Positions 43,977-51,572 of a DNA stretch of 64,000 bases are shown here, piece by piece. The notes under the pieces are model-generated. The model was given only the letters and a program-made list of their open reading frames with translations, did no database searches and was not told the DNA's origin. The translations under genes were made by a program, and so were the position numbers. Numbering within the stretch: the stretch's first letter is position 1; each line of letters opens with the position of its first letter. The stretch comes from an uncultured Prevotellaceae bacterium (GTDB lineage: Bacteria > Bacteroidota > Bacteroidia > Bacteroidales > Bacteroidaceae): positions 1-64,000 of the forward strand of contig ONQT01000001.1 of NCBI GenBank assembly GCA_900320045.1. The letters are read 5' to 3'.

Positions 43977-44592
43977 AGCAAGGGGCAAATTTACGAAAAA
44001 AAGCCCAAAACGCCAAAGAAAATAGTATTTTCTTTTCCTTTTCCTTCGCCTTGGGGTGCTTTTCGAGCTTGTTTTCCGAGTCTGAAAAGCCCTTTTGTTG
44101 TCAAAGAAAATGGTTGAGATTTAACACATCCTTACGACTCATCCTAGCTCGAAACAGGGGTCTTTTTTCGTGAAAAACCGCCTCGCTTCGAACAAAGATA
44201 GTCTTTGTCGCCAACGAAAACTATCTTTGTCGTCAACGAGAATAGTCCTCGCTGGTCGCGATCCGTACTCTCACAGCCCTTGAAAGCCCGCCTCATCGGC
44301 CTCAAAAGCCCTCTTTTCTGATCTTTTCTTCCTTTCCGTTGTTCTGTTTACGGCACCCTTTCTGCGCCTCCGAACGCACCCCCATCCTAACATCCTCAAC
44401 ACCAACACTTTACCAAAACTTTTTCTTTTCTTCCAGAATGCCGTACCCCTCCCCGACTCCAGACCTTTGCGCCCCTTCCTGCGAAACGCTTTGTCAACAT
44501 CTTTCACTATATTTAACACTCCCACCCTCCCGCCTTGATACACATTATTATAAAAAGAAACAAGTTTCTTTCCGTATCTCAGAAATTATTCG
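43977..44592. other. Gene-poor spacer with degenerate repeats
   Basis: About 620 bases without a convincing frame. It contains two imperfect ~24-bp units at roughly 44200-44248, each with CTTTGTCG(C/T)CAACGA, and several GAAAAGCCC/AAAAGCCCT pieces. The promoter of folP lies at its left edge and that of the caspase cluster at its right edge. A 90-codon minus frame at 44271-44543 is basic, low-complexity and unsupported. Confidence 0.5.
43986..44017 (-). promoter_or_regulatory. Promoter of folP-cdaA
   Basis: TAAATTTG at 43993-43986 with TTTG 20 nt upstream on the minus strand. Only 9 nt separate the box from the folP ATG. Confidence 0.75.
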
Positions 44593-44600
44593 TATCTTTG
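44593..44600 (+). promoter_or_regulatory. -7 box for the first caspase operon
   Basis: TATCTTTG, 39 nt before the chosen ATG at 44640 (9 nt before an alternative ATG at 44610). Confidence 0.7.
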
Positions 44601-44639
44601 CAGGCAGAGATGAACACTAAAACCAAAGCACATATCACC

Positions 44640-45131
44640 ATGAGGAAACTTCTCCTGCTATTACTGTTGGTGCTGGCGCCCTTGGGAATGAGGGCGCAGG
44701 AGGCAGACATGAACCTCGACTCCATCTATATGAGCTACATGTCCGACTCGTCGAAAGCACAGATCATGAAGGTACGCAAGCAGGTGGACCGTCTCGAACA
44801 ACAAAAGAAAGAGCGCGAGGAGCGGCAACTGCTGTGGTATCTCGTGCTGGCAGGTTGTGCCATGAGTGCTGTCATCGTTACGGGCGGCATATTCCGCGAG
44901 GTGTTCCAAGGTCACGAGGGTGCTCCCCTCATCAACAAGCTCAGGGCCGGCGCCGTCTGTCTGTGTGGCGGTATCGCCATCTTCCTGCTGGATGTGGGGT
45001 GGCTCTACATGTCGTTTGAGGCCAACCAGAAGGTGCAGAAGCTCATCCTTTTTGCCATCCTCCTCGTGCTGGGCATTGCCCTGTGGTTATATACTAAGAA
45101 TTTGAAGAATGATAATACTGACAACGTATGA
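44640..45131 (+). CDS. Small membrane protein leading the caspase operon
   Basis: 163 residues. The start at 44640 gives the signal peptide MRKLLLLLLLVLAPLGMRA followed by Gln; an in-frame ATG at 44610 would add ten residues. A charged coiled-coil stretch (IMKVRKQVDRLEQQKKEREERQ, about 40-62) is followed by three hydrophobic segments (LVLAGCAMSAVIVTGGIF, AVCLCGGIAIFLLDVGWLYM, LILFAILLVLGIALWLY). I do not recognise a family. It shares ATGA with the first Sel1-caspase gene, so the two are translated together. A membrane platform or regulator for that protein is a reasonable guess. Confidence 0.75.
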   Translation: MRKLLLLLLLVLAPLGMRAQEADMNLDSIYMSYMSDSSKAQIMKVRKQVDRLEQQKKEREERQLLWYLVLAGCAMSAVIVTGGIFREVFQGHEGAPLINKLRAGAVCLCGGIAIFLLDVGWLYMSFEANQKVQKLILFAILLVLGIALWLYTKNLKNDNTDNV

Positions 45132-47521
45132 AGACAAGACTCATGATACTGACAACGCTGCTGGCTGTTGCGACGACCGTCGTAGGACAGAACCCGTATC
45201 TCGACAACATCAAGAAGGCCGAGGCTGGTGATGCCGAAGCGCAAGTGCAGGTTGGTTATGCCTATCGAAAGGGGGAAGGAGTAGATAAAGACCTGAAGAA
45301 AGCCGCTTTCTGGTATCGTAAAGCGGCAGACCAGGGAGACAAGGAGGGGCAATACTATCTTGGCTGTTGCTATGAGGAGGGAATAGGAGTAGAGAAGGAT
45401 GACGTCCAGGCATTCTATTGGTTTAAGAAATCGGCAGAACAAGGGTATGCTGATGCAGAGTATGGCTTGGGTTTATGTTATAGCGAAGGTTGGGGTGTAG
45501 CCAAGGACATGAATCAGGCCGTCTATTGGTATCGCAGAGCGGCAGAACATGGCGACAGACGTGGTCAAGCCAACTTAGGCTATTGCTATTACGAGGGGCA
45601 GGGTGTTGTAAAAGATGACAAGCTGGCGTTCTACTGGAATAAAAAGTCTGCTGACCAAGGACTTGCCAGAGCCCAAACTTGGATTGGCTATTTATACGAA
45701 TGCGGAAAGGGTGTAGAGCAGAACTATACCGAAGCGTTGAATTGGTATGTCAGGGCTGCGGCACAGGGTGATGGTGATGCCTTGCGCAACGCAGGGATAT
45801 TCTACGATGAAGGTAAAGGTGTCTCTAAAGACCCAGGCAAAGCCCTGTTTTATTTTCGTGAGGCGCTGGCCAGAGGCGGATTGTCACAAGAACGTACTGA
45901 ATGGACTAAAAACAGAGTCAAGGCGCTGACCGACAGCGGCTATACGGCGACGGCTGACGAGGCATTGAGGCAAGCCTCAGGAAGGATTTGTGACCAGCAG
46001 AGATATGACCAGAATATTGCTGCGGCCAACCAGGGCGATGCAAATGCGCTGTATCAAGTGTCTCAAAGTTTTTGTGGTGAAGATGAAATGTTTGCGTGGA
46101 TGCGCAAAGCCGCAGAAAACGGACACGAGGATGCTCTTCTGATATTGATACAAATCTACAAAGGCGCTTTGAAGAATTATCGGCAATATGCCAACCAAGA
46201 AGAATTCAAGCGCTTCATGGAGATAGGCTACAAACATGCCCAGGAGGGAAAACTCAATGTCCGCGGACTGACCATGTTGGGAATTAACTATAATACCAAT
46301 AAAGAAATTAAAGATGACAAGAAAGCCCTTTGGCTGTATCGTAAAGCCGTAGAGCATCCTCATCCGGACTACATTGGATGGCTGGCGGCAGCCGAAGGTA
46401 TGTTAGGCACTTGCTATATGAACGGAGAGGAGGTCGAACAGGACGATGAACAAGCCTTCTACTGGTTTAAGAAAAGTGTGAGTCATGGGATAGATGGCGA
46501 GTTGGATGGAGTAATGCAATGGCGCTTGGGCAAATGCTATTATAACGGAGAAGGTACCAAGCAGGATAATGACCAAGCCCTGTATTGGTTTGAGAAGGCT
46601 TTAGCCAATGATTGTAAGTTGGCCAAGCCCTGGCTGGAAAAGGCCAAAAAGAAGAAACAGGAGTTGCTATTGGCACAGACCAAGCAGAAAACGGCTCCTG
46701 TGGAGGAGAAGTTGCCTGCCCTGCCAACGAAAGGCGCTATGACGAATGTGGACGAAAACATTCCTCGAAACAGCGTGCAGGACACACGCACCTATGCTGT
46801 CATCATTGGCAACGAACTGTACGAGAACGAGGCGGAAGTGCCTTTTGCAGAAAACGATGCCAAGGTCTTCAAGGACTATGTGCAACAGACATTGGGCGTT
46901 CCTGAAAACCATATCCGCTTCATAGCCAATGCGGGCCTGAACAGAATCCGTGGTGCTGTGAGATGGCTGAAGGACGCGATGGAGGCCCAGAGCGGACAAG
47001 GCAAAATCATTCTGTACTATGCTGGTCACGGCATTCCTGACGAGGCCAACAAGGATGCCTATCTGCTGCCTGTCGACGGCATCGGCAGCGACGTAGAATC
47101 AGCCTATCCGCTGAATCGTCTCTATAAGGAGTTGAGTGCCCTGCCTGCAGAGCGCGTCACCGTCTTCCTCGATGCCTGCTTCAGTGGTGCCAAGCGTGAG
47201 GGCGACATGATGGCCTCGGCTCGAGGTGTGGCTATCAAAGTGAAAGAGACCGCACCACAAGGGAAGATGATTGTCTTCACGGCTGCTCAAGGCGACGAGA
47301 CGGCCTACCCCTTTAAGTCGCAAAAGCATGGCATGTTCACCTACTACCTGCTGAAGAAGCTGCAGGAAACGCAAGGTAATGCCACCCTGGGTGAACTGAG
47401 CGACTATCTGGCAACAGAAGTCAAGCGCCAGTCGTTTGTAGAGAACAATAAAGTGCAGACACCCACCATCGTACCTTCTGCTGGTCTGCAGAACACGTGG
47501 CGAGGATTATCATTAAAATAA
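45128..47521 (+). CDS. Exported Sel1-repeat protein with caspase-like protease domain
   Basis: 797 residues. The signal peptide ends AVATTVVG before Gln. About nine Sel1 repeats follow: six in a row at ~28-250 (GYAYRKGEGVDKDLKKAAFWY, GCCYEEGIGVEKDDVQAFYW and so on) and about three at ~380-505. A linker with VDENIP (541-546) leads into a C14 caspase/metacaspase-type domain: TYAVIIGNELYENEAEVPFAENDA, catalytic His634 in YYAGHGIPDE, catalytic Cys684 in FLDACFSGAK. Sel1 repeats bind partner proteins, so this is a candidate exported protease with a protein-recognition arm. The target is unknown. It is followed 9 nt later by a paralogue. Confidence 0.85.
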   Translation: MKTRLMILTTLLAVATTVVGQNPYLDNIKKAEAGDAEAQVQVGYAYRKGEGVDKDLKKAAFWYRKAADQGDKEGQYYLGCCYEEGIGVEKDDVQAFYWFKKSAEQGYADAEYGLGLCYSEGWGVAKDMNQAVYWYRRAAEHGDRRGQANLGYCYYEGQGVVKDDKLAFYWNKKSADQGLARAQTWIGYLYECGKGVEQNYTEALNWYVRAAAQGDGDALRNAGIFYDEGKGVSKDPGKALFYFREALARGGLSQERTEWTKNRVKALTDSGYTATADEALRQASGRICDQQRYDQNIAAANQGDANALYQVSQSFCGEDEMFAWMRKAAENGHEDALLILIQIYKGALKNYRQYANQEEFKRFMEIGYKHAQEGKLNVRGLTMLGINYNTNKEIKDDKKALWLYRKAVEHPHPDYIGWLAAAEGMLGTCYMNGEEVEQDDEQAFYWFKKSVSHGIDGELDGVMQWRLGKCYYNGEGTKQDNDQALYWFEKALANDCKLAKPWLEKAKKKKQELLLAQTKQKTAPVEEKLPALPTKGAMTNVDENIPRNSVQDTRTYAVIIGNELYENEAEVPFAENDAKVFKDYVQQTLGVPENHIRFIANAGLNRIRGAVRWLKDAMEAQSGQGKIILYYAGHGIPDEANKDAYLLPVDGIGSDVESAYPLNRLYKELSALPAERVTVFLDACFSGAKREGDMMASARGVAIKVKETAPQGKMIVFTAAQGDETAYPFKSQKHGMFTYYLLKKLQETQGNATLGELSDYLATEVKRQSFVENNKVQTPTIVPSAGLQNTWRGLSLK

Positions 47522-47530
47522 TAAGGAACA

Positions 47531-49015
47531 ATGAAACAAAGAACCATATTACTTCTTTTGGCGTTGGCCTTCGTCCTGACGACGCAGGCCCAAAGGCGAA
47601 AGCGAGTTCCGCAACAGCAAACACAAACGCAAGAGCAAGTGCAGCCCCAGCAGCAAGTACAGCCTCAGCAACAAGTGCAGCCACAACAAGTAACCCCACC
47701 TGCGACATCGGGTAGTCGGCAGGATGCACTCGAACTTTACCGAAAAGCCAAGAAGTATGGGAAAGGGGAAGGGGTAGAGAAGAATCTGACATTAGCCTTT
47801 GAACTCTACCAGAAGGCGGCAGAGATGGGATTGGACTCCGCTCAAAACAACCTAGGTGCCTACTATGCTGATGGACTTGGCGTCTTTGAAGACAAGGAAA
47901 AAGCATTCTATTGGTATCAAAAGGCGGCAGAGCAGGGCCATGCCCTCGCACAGGCTAATCTGGCAGGCTGCTACACTCAGGGCAATGGGGTACCCATTGA
48001 TGAGAAGAAGGCCTTGGAATGGTGCCAGAAGTCTGCTGCCCAAGGTAACACCAAAGGAATGATGAAGTTGGCCGTCATTTATTATGAAGGCAATGCGGTG
48101 CCGCAAGACTACCAGAAAGCCAAGGAGCTGGTGGAGCAGGTTTTGGAAAAGGAAAAGGACCATAAGGGTGCCAAAATCTATTTGCAACGCATCAACAAGA
48201 AGTTGGAGGAGCAGCAATCACTCATGGCCGCAGATGCCAACGTGGACAATAACATCCCCGTTGCTGCACAATATGACGAGAACACCTTTGCCGTGATTAT
48301 CGGCAATGAGCAATATGCGGAGGACGCAACGGTGCCTTACGCTGGTCACGACGCCAAGATATTTAAGGAATATGTACAGCGCACCTTTGGTGTTCCTGAG
48401 AAGCAAATCAACTACATCGAGAATGCGGGACTGAATAAAATCCGTACTGCCGTCCGCTGGTTGGCAAAGGCAATGGAAGTCACCAACGGCAAAGGTCGCG
48501 CCATCTTCTATTACGCTGGACACGGCATTCCCGACGAAGCCAGCAAGACGGCTTATCTGCTGCCTGTCGACGGCATGAGCGCAGACAAGGAGTCGGCCTA
48601 TCCGCTGAGCCGACTGTATCAGGAATTGGGAGCTATCCCCTCCGAGCGCATCACCGTCTTCCTCGATGCCTGCTTCAATGGAGGTAAGCGCGAGGGTGAC
48701 ATGTTAGCGTCTGCACGAGGCGTGGCGCTGAAGGCCAAGACGGTACAGCCCCAAGGCAATATGGTCGTATTCAATGCCGCACAAGGAGACGAGACTGCCT
48801 TTGCATATCAGTCCCAGCAGCATGGGTTGTTCACCTATTATTTATTAAAGAAGCTGCAAGAGAGCAAAGGACAGCTAACGTTAGGCGACCTGTCCGACTA
48901 CCTGACCAAGGAAGTCAAGCGTGAATCGTTCGAAAAGAACAACAAAACGCAAACACCTACCGTTAATACCTCCATGGCATTACAGGACTCGTGGCGAACG
49001 ATGATACTCAAATAA
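47531..49015 (+). CDS. Second exported Sel1-repeat caspase-like protein
   Basis: 494 residues. The signal peptide MKQRTILLLLALAFVLTTQA is followed by Gln, then a Gln/Pro-rich stalk (repeats of QVQPQQ, ~30-55), about four Sel1 repeats (~62-215), the VDNNIP motif (238-243), and a caspase-like domain with His331 (YYAGHGIPDE) and Cys381 (FLDACFNGGK). The domain is very close to that of the gene before it (NAGLNKIRTAVRWL versus NAGLNRIRGAVRWL), pointing to a local duplication. The stalk could span the periplasm or wall. It is co-transcribed with the previous gene. Confidence 0.85.
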   Translation: MKQRTILLLLALAFVLTTQAQRRKRVPQQQTQTQEQVQPQQQVQPQQQVQPQQVTPPATSGSRQDALELYRKAKKYGKGEGVEKNLTLAFELYQKAAEMGLDSAQNNLGAYYADGLGVFEDKEKAFYWYQKAAEQGHALAQANLAGCYTQGNGVPIDEKKALEWCQKSAAQGNTKGMMKLAVIYYEGNAVPQDYQKAKELVEQVLEKEKDHKGAKIYLQRINKKLEEQQSLMAADANVDNNIPVAAQYDENTFAVIIGNEQYAEDATVPYAGHDAKIFKEYVQRTFGVPEKQINYIENAGLNKIRTAVRWLAKAMEVTNGKGRAIFYYAGHGIPDEASKTAYLLPVDGMSADKESAYPLSRLYQELGAIPSERITVFLDACFNGGKREGDMLASARGVALKAKTVQPQGNMVVFNAAQGDETAFAYQSQQHGLFTYYLLKKLQESKGQLTLGDLSDYLTKEVKRESFEKNNKTQTPTVNTSMALQDSWRTMILK

Positions 49016-49041
49016 GAAAGGAAAAATAATTTGGCTAATCT

Positions 49042-49073
49042 TTTGCATACAAAGAAAAAAAATTGTATCTTTG
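49042..49073 (+). promoter_or_regulatory. Promoter of the second caspase-cluster operon
   Basis: TTTG at 49042-49045, 20 nt, TATCTTTG at 49066-49073, with a ~45-nt leader. It makes 49120-51531 a separate unit that may extend into murF. Confidence 0.8.
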
Positions 49074-49119
49074 CAGCGGAGAATGAAAGAACGATATTAT
49101 TAACTTAAGACTTATTCAT

Positions 49120-50166
49120 ATGAAAAAAGTATTTTTTCTCGTGGTCATGTTTTCAATGATGACATCTACTATGTTTGCAGGTGGTATTAAAACCGACTAC
49201 CGTAATGCAATAATCCTTGCTTATTCGCAGGCCAACAGCATCTACGAAGATGACAATATTAAACTGGAAATCTATAACGAGCAGTTATGGGCTACCAATA
49301 AGACTAAAAAGACCATCTTTATCGATTTGGCACAATGCTTTACTTTTCACAATGGTGCGGCAAAACCAATGTTTGACCCTTCAAAGAACAAGCAAGACGA
49401 TGACAAGAAAGCCTCCAAAAAGGGTAAAAGTACAAAGGAGGATGAATATATAACTATTGCCCCATCCATTGGTGCCAAACAAAACGAGACCTTCGTTTGT
49501 AACATGTCGACGTTTATTTACGGTAACTACACCACTTCAGAAACCCCCTCTAATGACTTTACCGAATACGACAAACGATTACTGAGTATAGTTGAGGAAC
49601 TTGTTTCTGAATCAAAAGAGGCTAATCCAAAAGGAAAGGATTATAAAGGAACTGCTGTGCGCCATCTGACAGAGGATGAGAGTATCAACAACATCGGTGC
49701 TTCTGTTGCATACGCTTTCAACAAGAACACGGAAAACTGGACCAACATTTCGTTGTCAACATGGGTGAGTGATGTGATTTTTGCGCCCTATTATGTGGAG
49801 ATGCCGCAAGACCTGAAGAAGAAGGATAAGAAGGGATTTGGCATTAAGGAGACAGCTCCTGCTGTAGTTCATGTCAGAGCAAACAGTCCTTTTGAGTTTG
49901 ATGAAGACAGGTCGCCGATTATTGTCTGCGACTGGGAAGGCAACTATAAAAAAGGCACCTTTACGCTGGCACCAACTTGGATTATGAAAAAGCAAGGAAC
50001 TTCTTTCTGGCGAGTACTGGGAGCTGTGTTTACATACGGAGCAACATTGCTTAAGCCATTAAGTGAGACGGCCTACAAAAAGAATATTCATTTTGATGGA
50101 GCAAATTCTGACTGGGGTAAACTGTCTTATGCCAGTGAAGTGATGAAAACAGGTCAGGGTGATTAA
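49120..50166 (+). CDS. Unrecognised secreted protein in the caspase cluster
   Basis: 348 residues with the signal peptide MKKVFFLVVMFSMMTSTMFA. I recognise no family. Visible features: a beta-rich N-terminal part (IKLEIYNEQLWATNKTKKTIFID), a Lys/Asp/Ser-rich linker (~90-110), aromatic-rich strands (NWTNISLSTWVSDVIFAPYYVE) and a hydrophobic stretch near 303-318 (FWRVLGAVFTYGATLL). Base composition is about 40-42% G+C, lower than most of the window. It is 3 nt ahead of the third caspase gene and shares its promoter. It could be substrate, inhibitor or anchor; none is shown. Confidence 0.7.
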   Translation: MKKVFFLVVMFSMMTSTMFAGGIKTDYRNAIILAYSQANSIYEDDNIKLEIYNEQLWATNKTKKTIFIDLAQCFTFHNGAAKPMFDPSKNKQDDDKKASKKGKSTKEDEYITIAPSIGAKQNETFVCNMSTFIYGNYTTSETPSNDFTEYDKRLLSIVEELVSESKEANPKGKDYKGTAVRHLTEDESINNIGASVAYAFNKNTENWTNISLSTWVSDVIFAPYYVEMPQDLKKKDKKGFGIKETAPAVVHVRANSPFEFDEDRSPIIVCDWEGNYKKGTFTLAPTWIMKKQGTSFWRVLGAVFTYGATLLKPLSETAYKKNIHFDGANSDWGKLSYASEVMKTGQGD

Positions 50167-50169
50167 GGA

Positions 50170-51531
50170 ATGAGAAGGATTCTATTATCAGCGCTGATGC
50201 TCTTTTGCATCAGCGCTATGGCAGTTGATTTAGATAAAAAGACTCTCTCTGCTTTAGAGTACATCAAGCAGGGATATATGCAGTACGGCTTTGAGGAACT
50301 GAGGAAAGTCGCGATAACAAACGGACTTGCAGCTCAGTTTTATGTGGCTATATGCTACGAACATGGAATCGGCGTGGAGAAAAGCGAGGTAGATGCCTTC
50401 AAGATGTATCGAAAGGCTGCTGAAAGAGGCTTGCCGGATGCTATGCTCCATATTGCTTCATTCTATAGAGACGGAATTGTTGTTACTAAAGATTTGTCAC
50501 GTGAAAAAGAATGGTTGCAACGCTATAGTCAGAAAGGCGGAGCAATGCAGTTGCCTGATATTATGGATTATTATCATGAAGGGTTGAGCCATGCAGATAA
50601 CTATGCCCTAACTCCTACCGGCATACCTTCTAACCAACAAGTCCAGGGCAACAGGACTCTCCTACAGCAAGCCAATAGCCAGACAAAAAAGGTACAATCT
50701 CAGACGGTTAAGAACGAACCCTTCAAAAGCCATTTTACTCCAAGAGAAAAGAAATCTGATGTTGACCAGAATATTCCTAATGGTCAGCTGACCCGACTAC
50801 AGACTTTCGCACTGATCATAGCCAATGAGAATTATATGGATGTCGATAATGTGCCTAATGCCTTAAATGACGGCAAAGTATTTGCAGAGTATTGCAAGAA
50901 GACATTAGGACTACCTGATAGCAATGTAAGACTGGTGACGGATGCTACACTTAATAGGATGCGGAGTCAGCTGAATTGGCTCAGTCAGGTCATGGATGCC
51001 TATAAAGGCGATGCCAATTTCATTTTCTATTACGCAGGCCACGGCATTCCTGATGAGAGTACTCGTTCATCGTACCTGCTGCCAGTTGACGGCTATGGGT
51101 CAGATGTCAACTCAGGCTATAGCTTGAATGATATCTATCTCATGCTGGGAAAGAAGAAAGCTAAGTCTGTTGTCGTGTTTCTTGATGCCTGCTTTAGCGG
51201 AACTAAGCGAAGTGGAGGTATGCTAGCATCAGCACGTGGCGTCGCCATCAAGGCCAAGCAGCCCATGCTACGAGGTAATGTCGTTGTCGTCTCTGCTGCA
51301 CAAGGCGACGAGACTGCTTATCCCTACCAAGAAAAAGGTCATGGCATGTTCACCTATTACCTGCTAAAGAAATTACAAGAAACCAAAGGTGATGTAAATA
51401 TTGGGGAATTAGCCGACTACATAACTGATCAGGTGATGAAACAAAGCATTGTAACTAACGGTAAGATGCAGACACCGCAGGCCGTTCCTTCTGAAGCAGC
51501 AAGAGACTGGAAAAAGTGGAATTTTAAATAG
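50170..51531 (+). CDS. Third exported Sel1-repeat caspase-like protein
   Basis: 453 residues. The signal peptide MRRILLSALMLFCISAMA is not followed by Gln. Two or three Sel1 repeats lie at ~42-115 (AICYEHGIGVEKSEVDAFKMY), then a polar linker, VDQNIP (198-203), and the caspase-like domain with FALIIANENYMDVDNVPNALND, His291 (YYAGHGIPDE) and Cys341 (FLDACFSGTK). Its domain is more diverged from the other two than they are from each other. Spacings from motif to His (93) and His to Cys (50) are identical in all three. murF begins 41 nt later with no promoter between. Confidence 0.85.
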   Translation: MRRILLSALMLFCISAMAVDLDKKTLSALEYIKQGYMQYGFEELRKVAITNGLAAQFYVAICYEHGIGVEKSEVDAFKMYRKAAERGLPDAMLHIASFYRDGIVVTKDLSREKEWLQRYSQKGGAMQLPDIMDYYHEGLSHADNYALTPTGIPSNQQVQGNRTLLQQANSQTKKVQSQTVKNEPFKSHFTPREKKSDVDQNIPNGQLTRLQTFALIIANENYMDVDNVPNALNDGKVFAEYCKKTLGLPDSNVRLVTDATLNRMRSQLNWLSQVMDAYKGDANFIFYYAGHGIPDESTRSSYLLPVDGYGSDVNSGYSLNDIYLMLGKKKAKSVVVFLDACFSGTKRSGGMLASARGVAIKAKQPMLRGNVVVVSAAQGDETAYPYQEKGHGMFTYYLLKKLQETKGDVNIGELADYITDQVMKQSIVTNGKMQTPQAVPSEAARDWKKWNFK

Positions 51532-51572
51532 GCATCACTGTCTCATTTCTTCAAGAGTTGTATTATTTAAAT

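Noticed and set aside
44271..44543. 90-codon basic minus frame in the long spacer
   Set aside because: Arg/Lys-rich low complexity, no promoter or ribosome-binding context, no recognisable motif.
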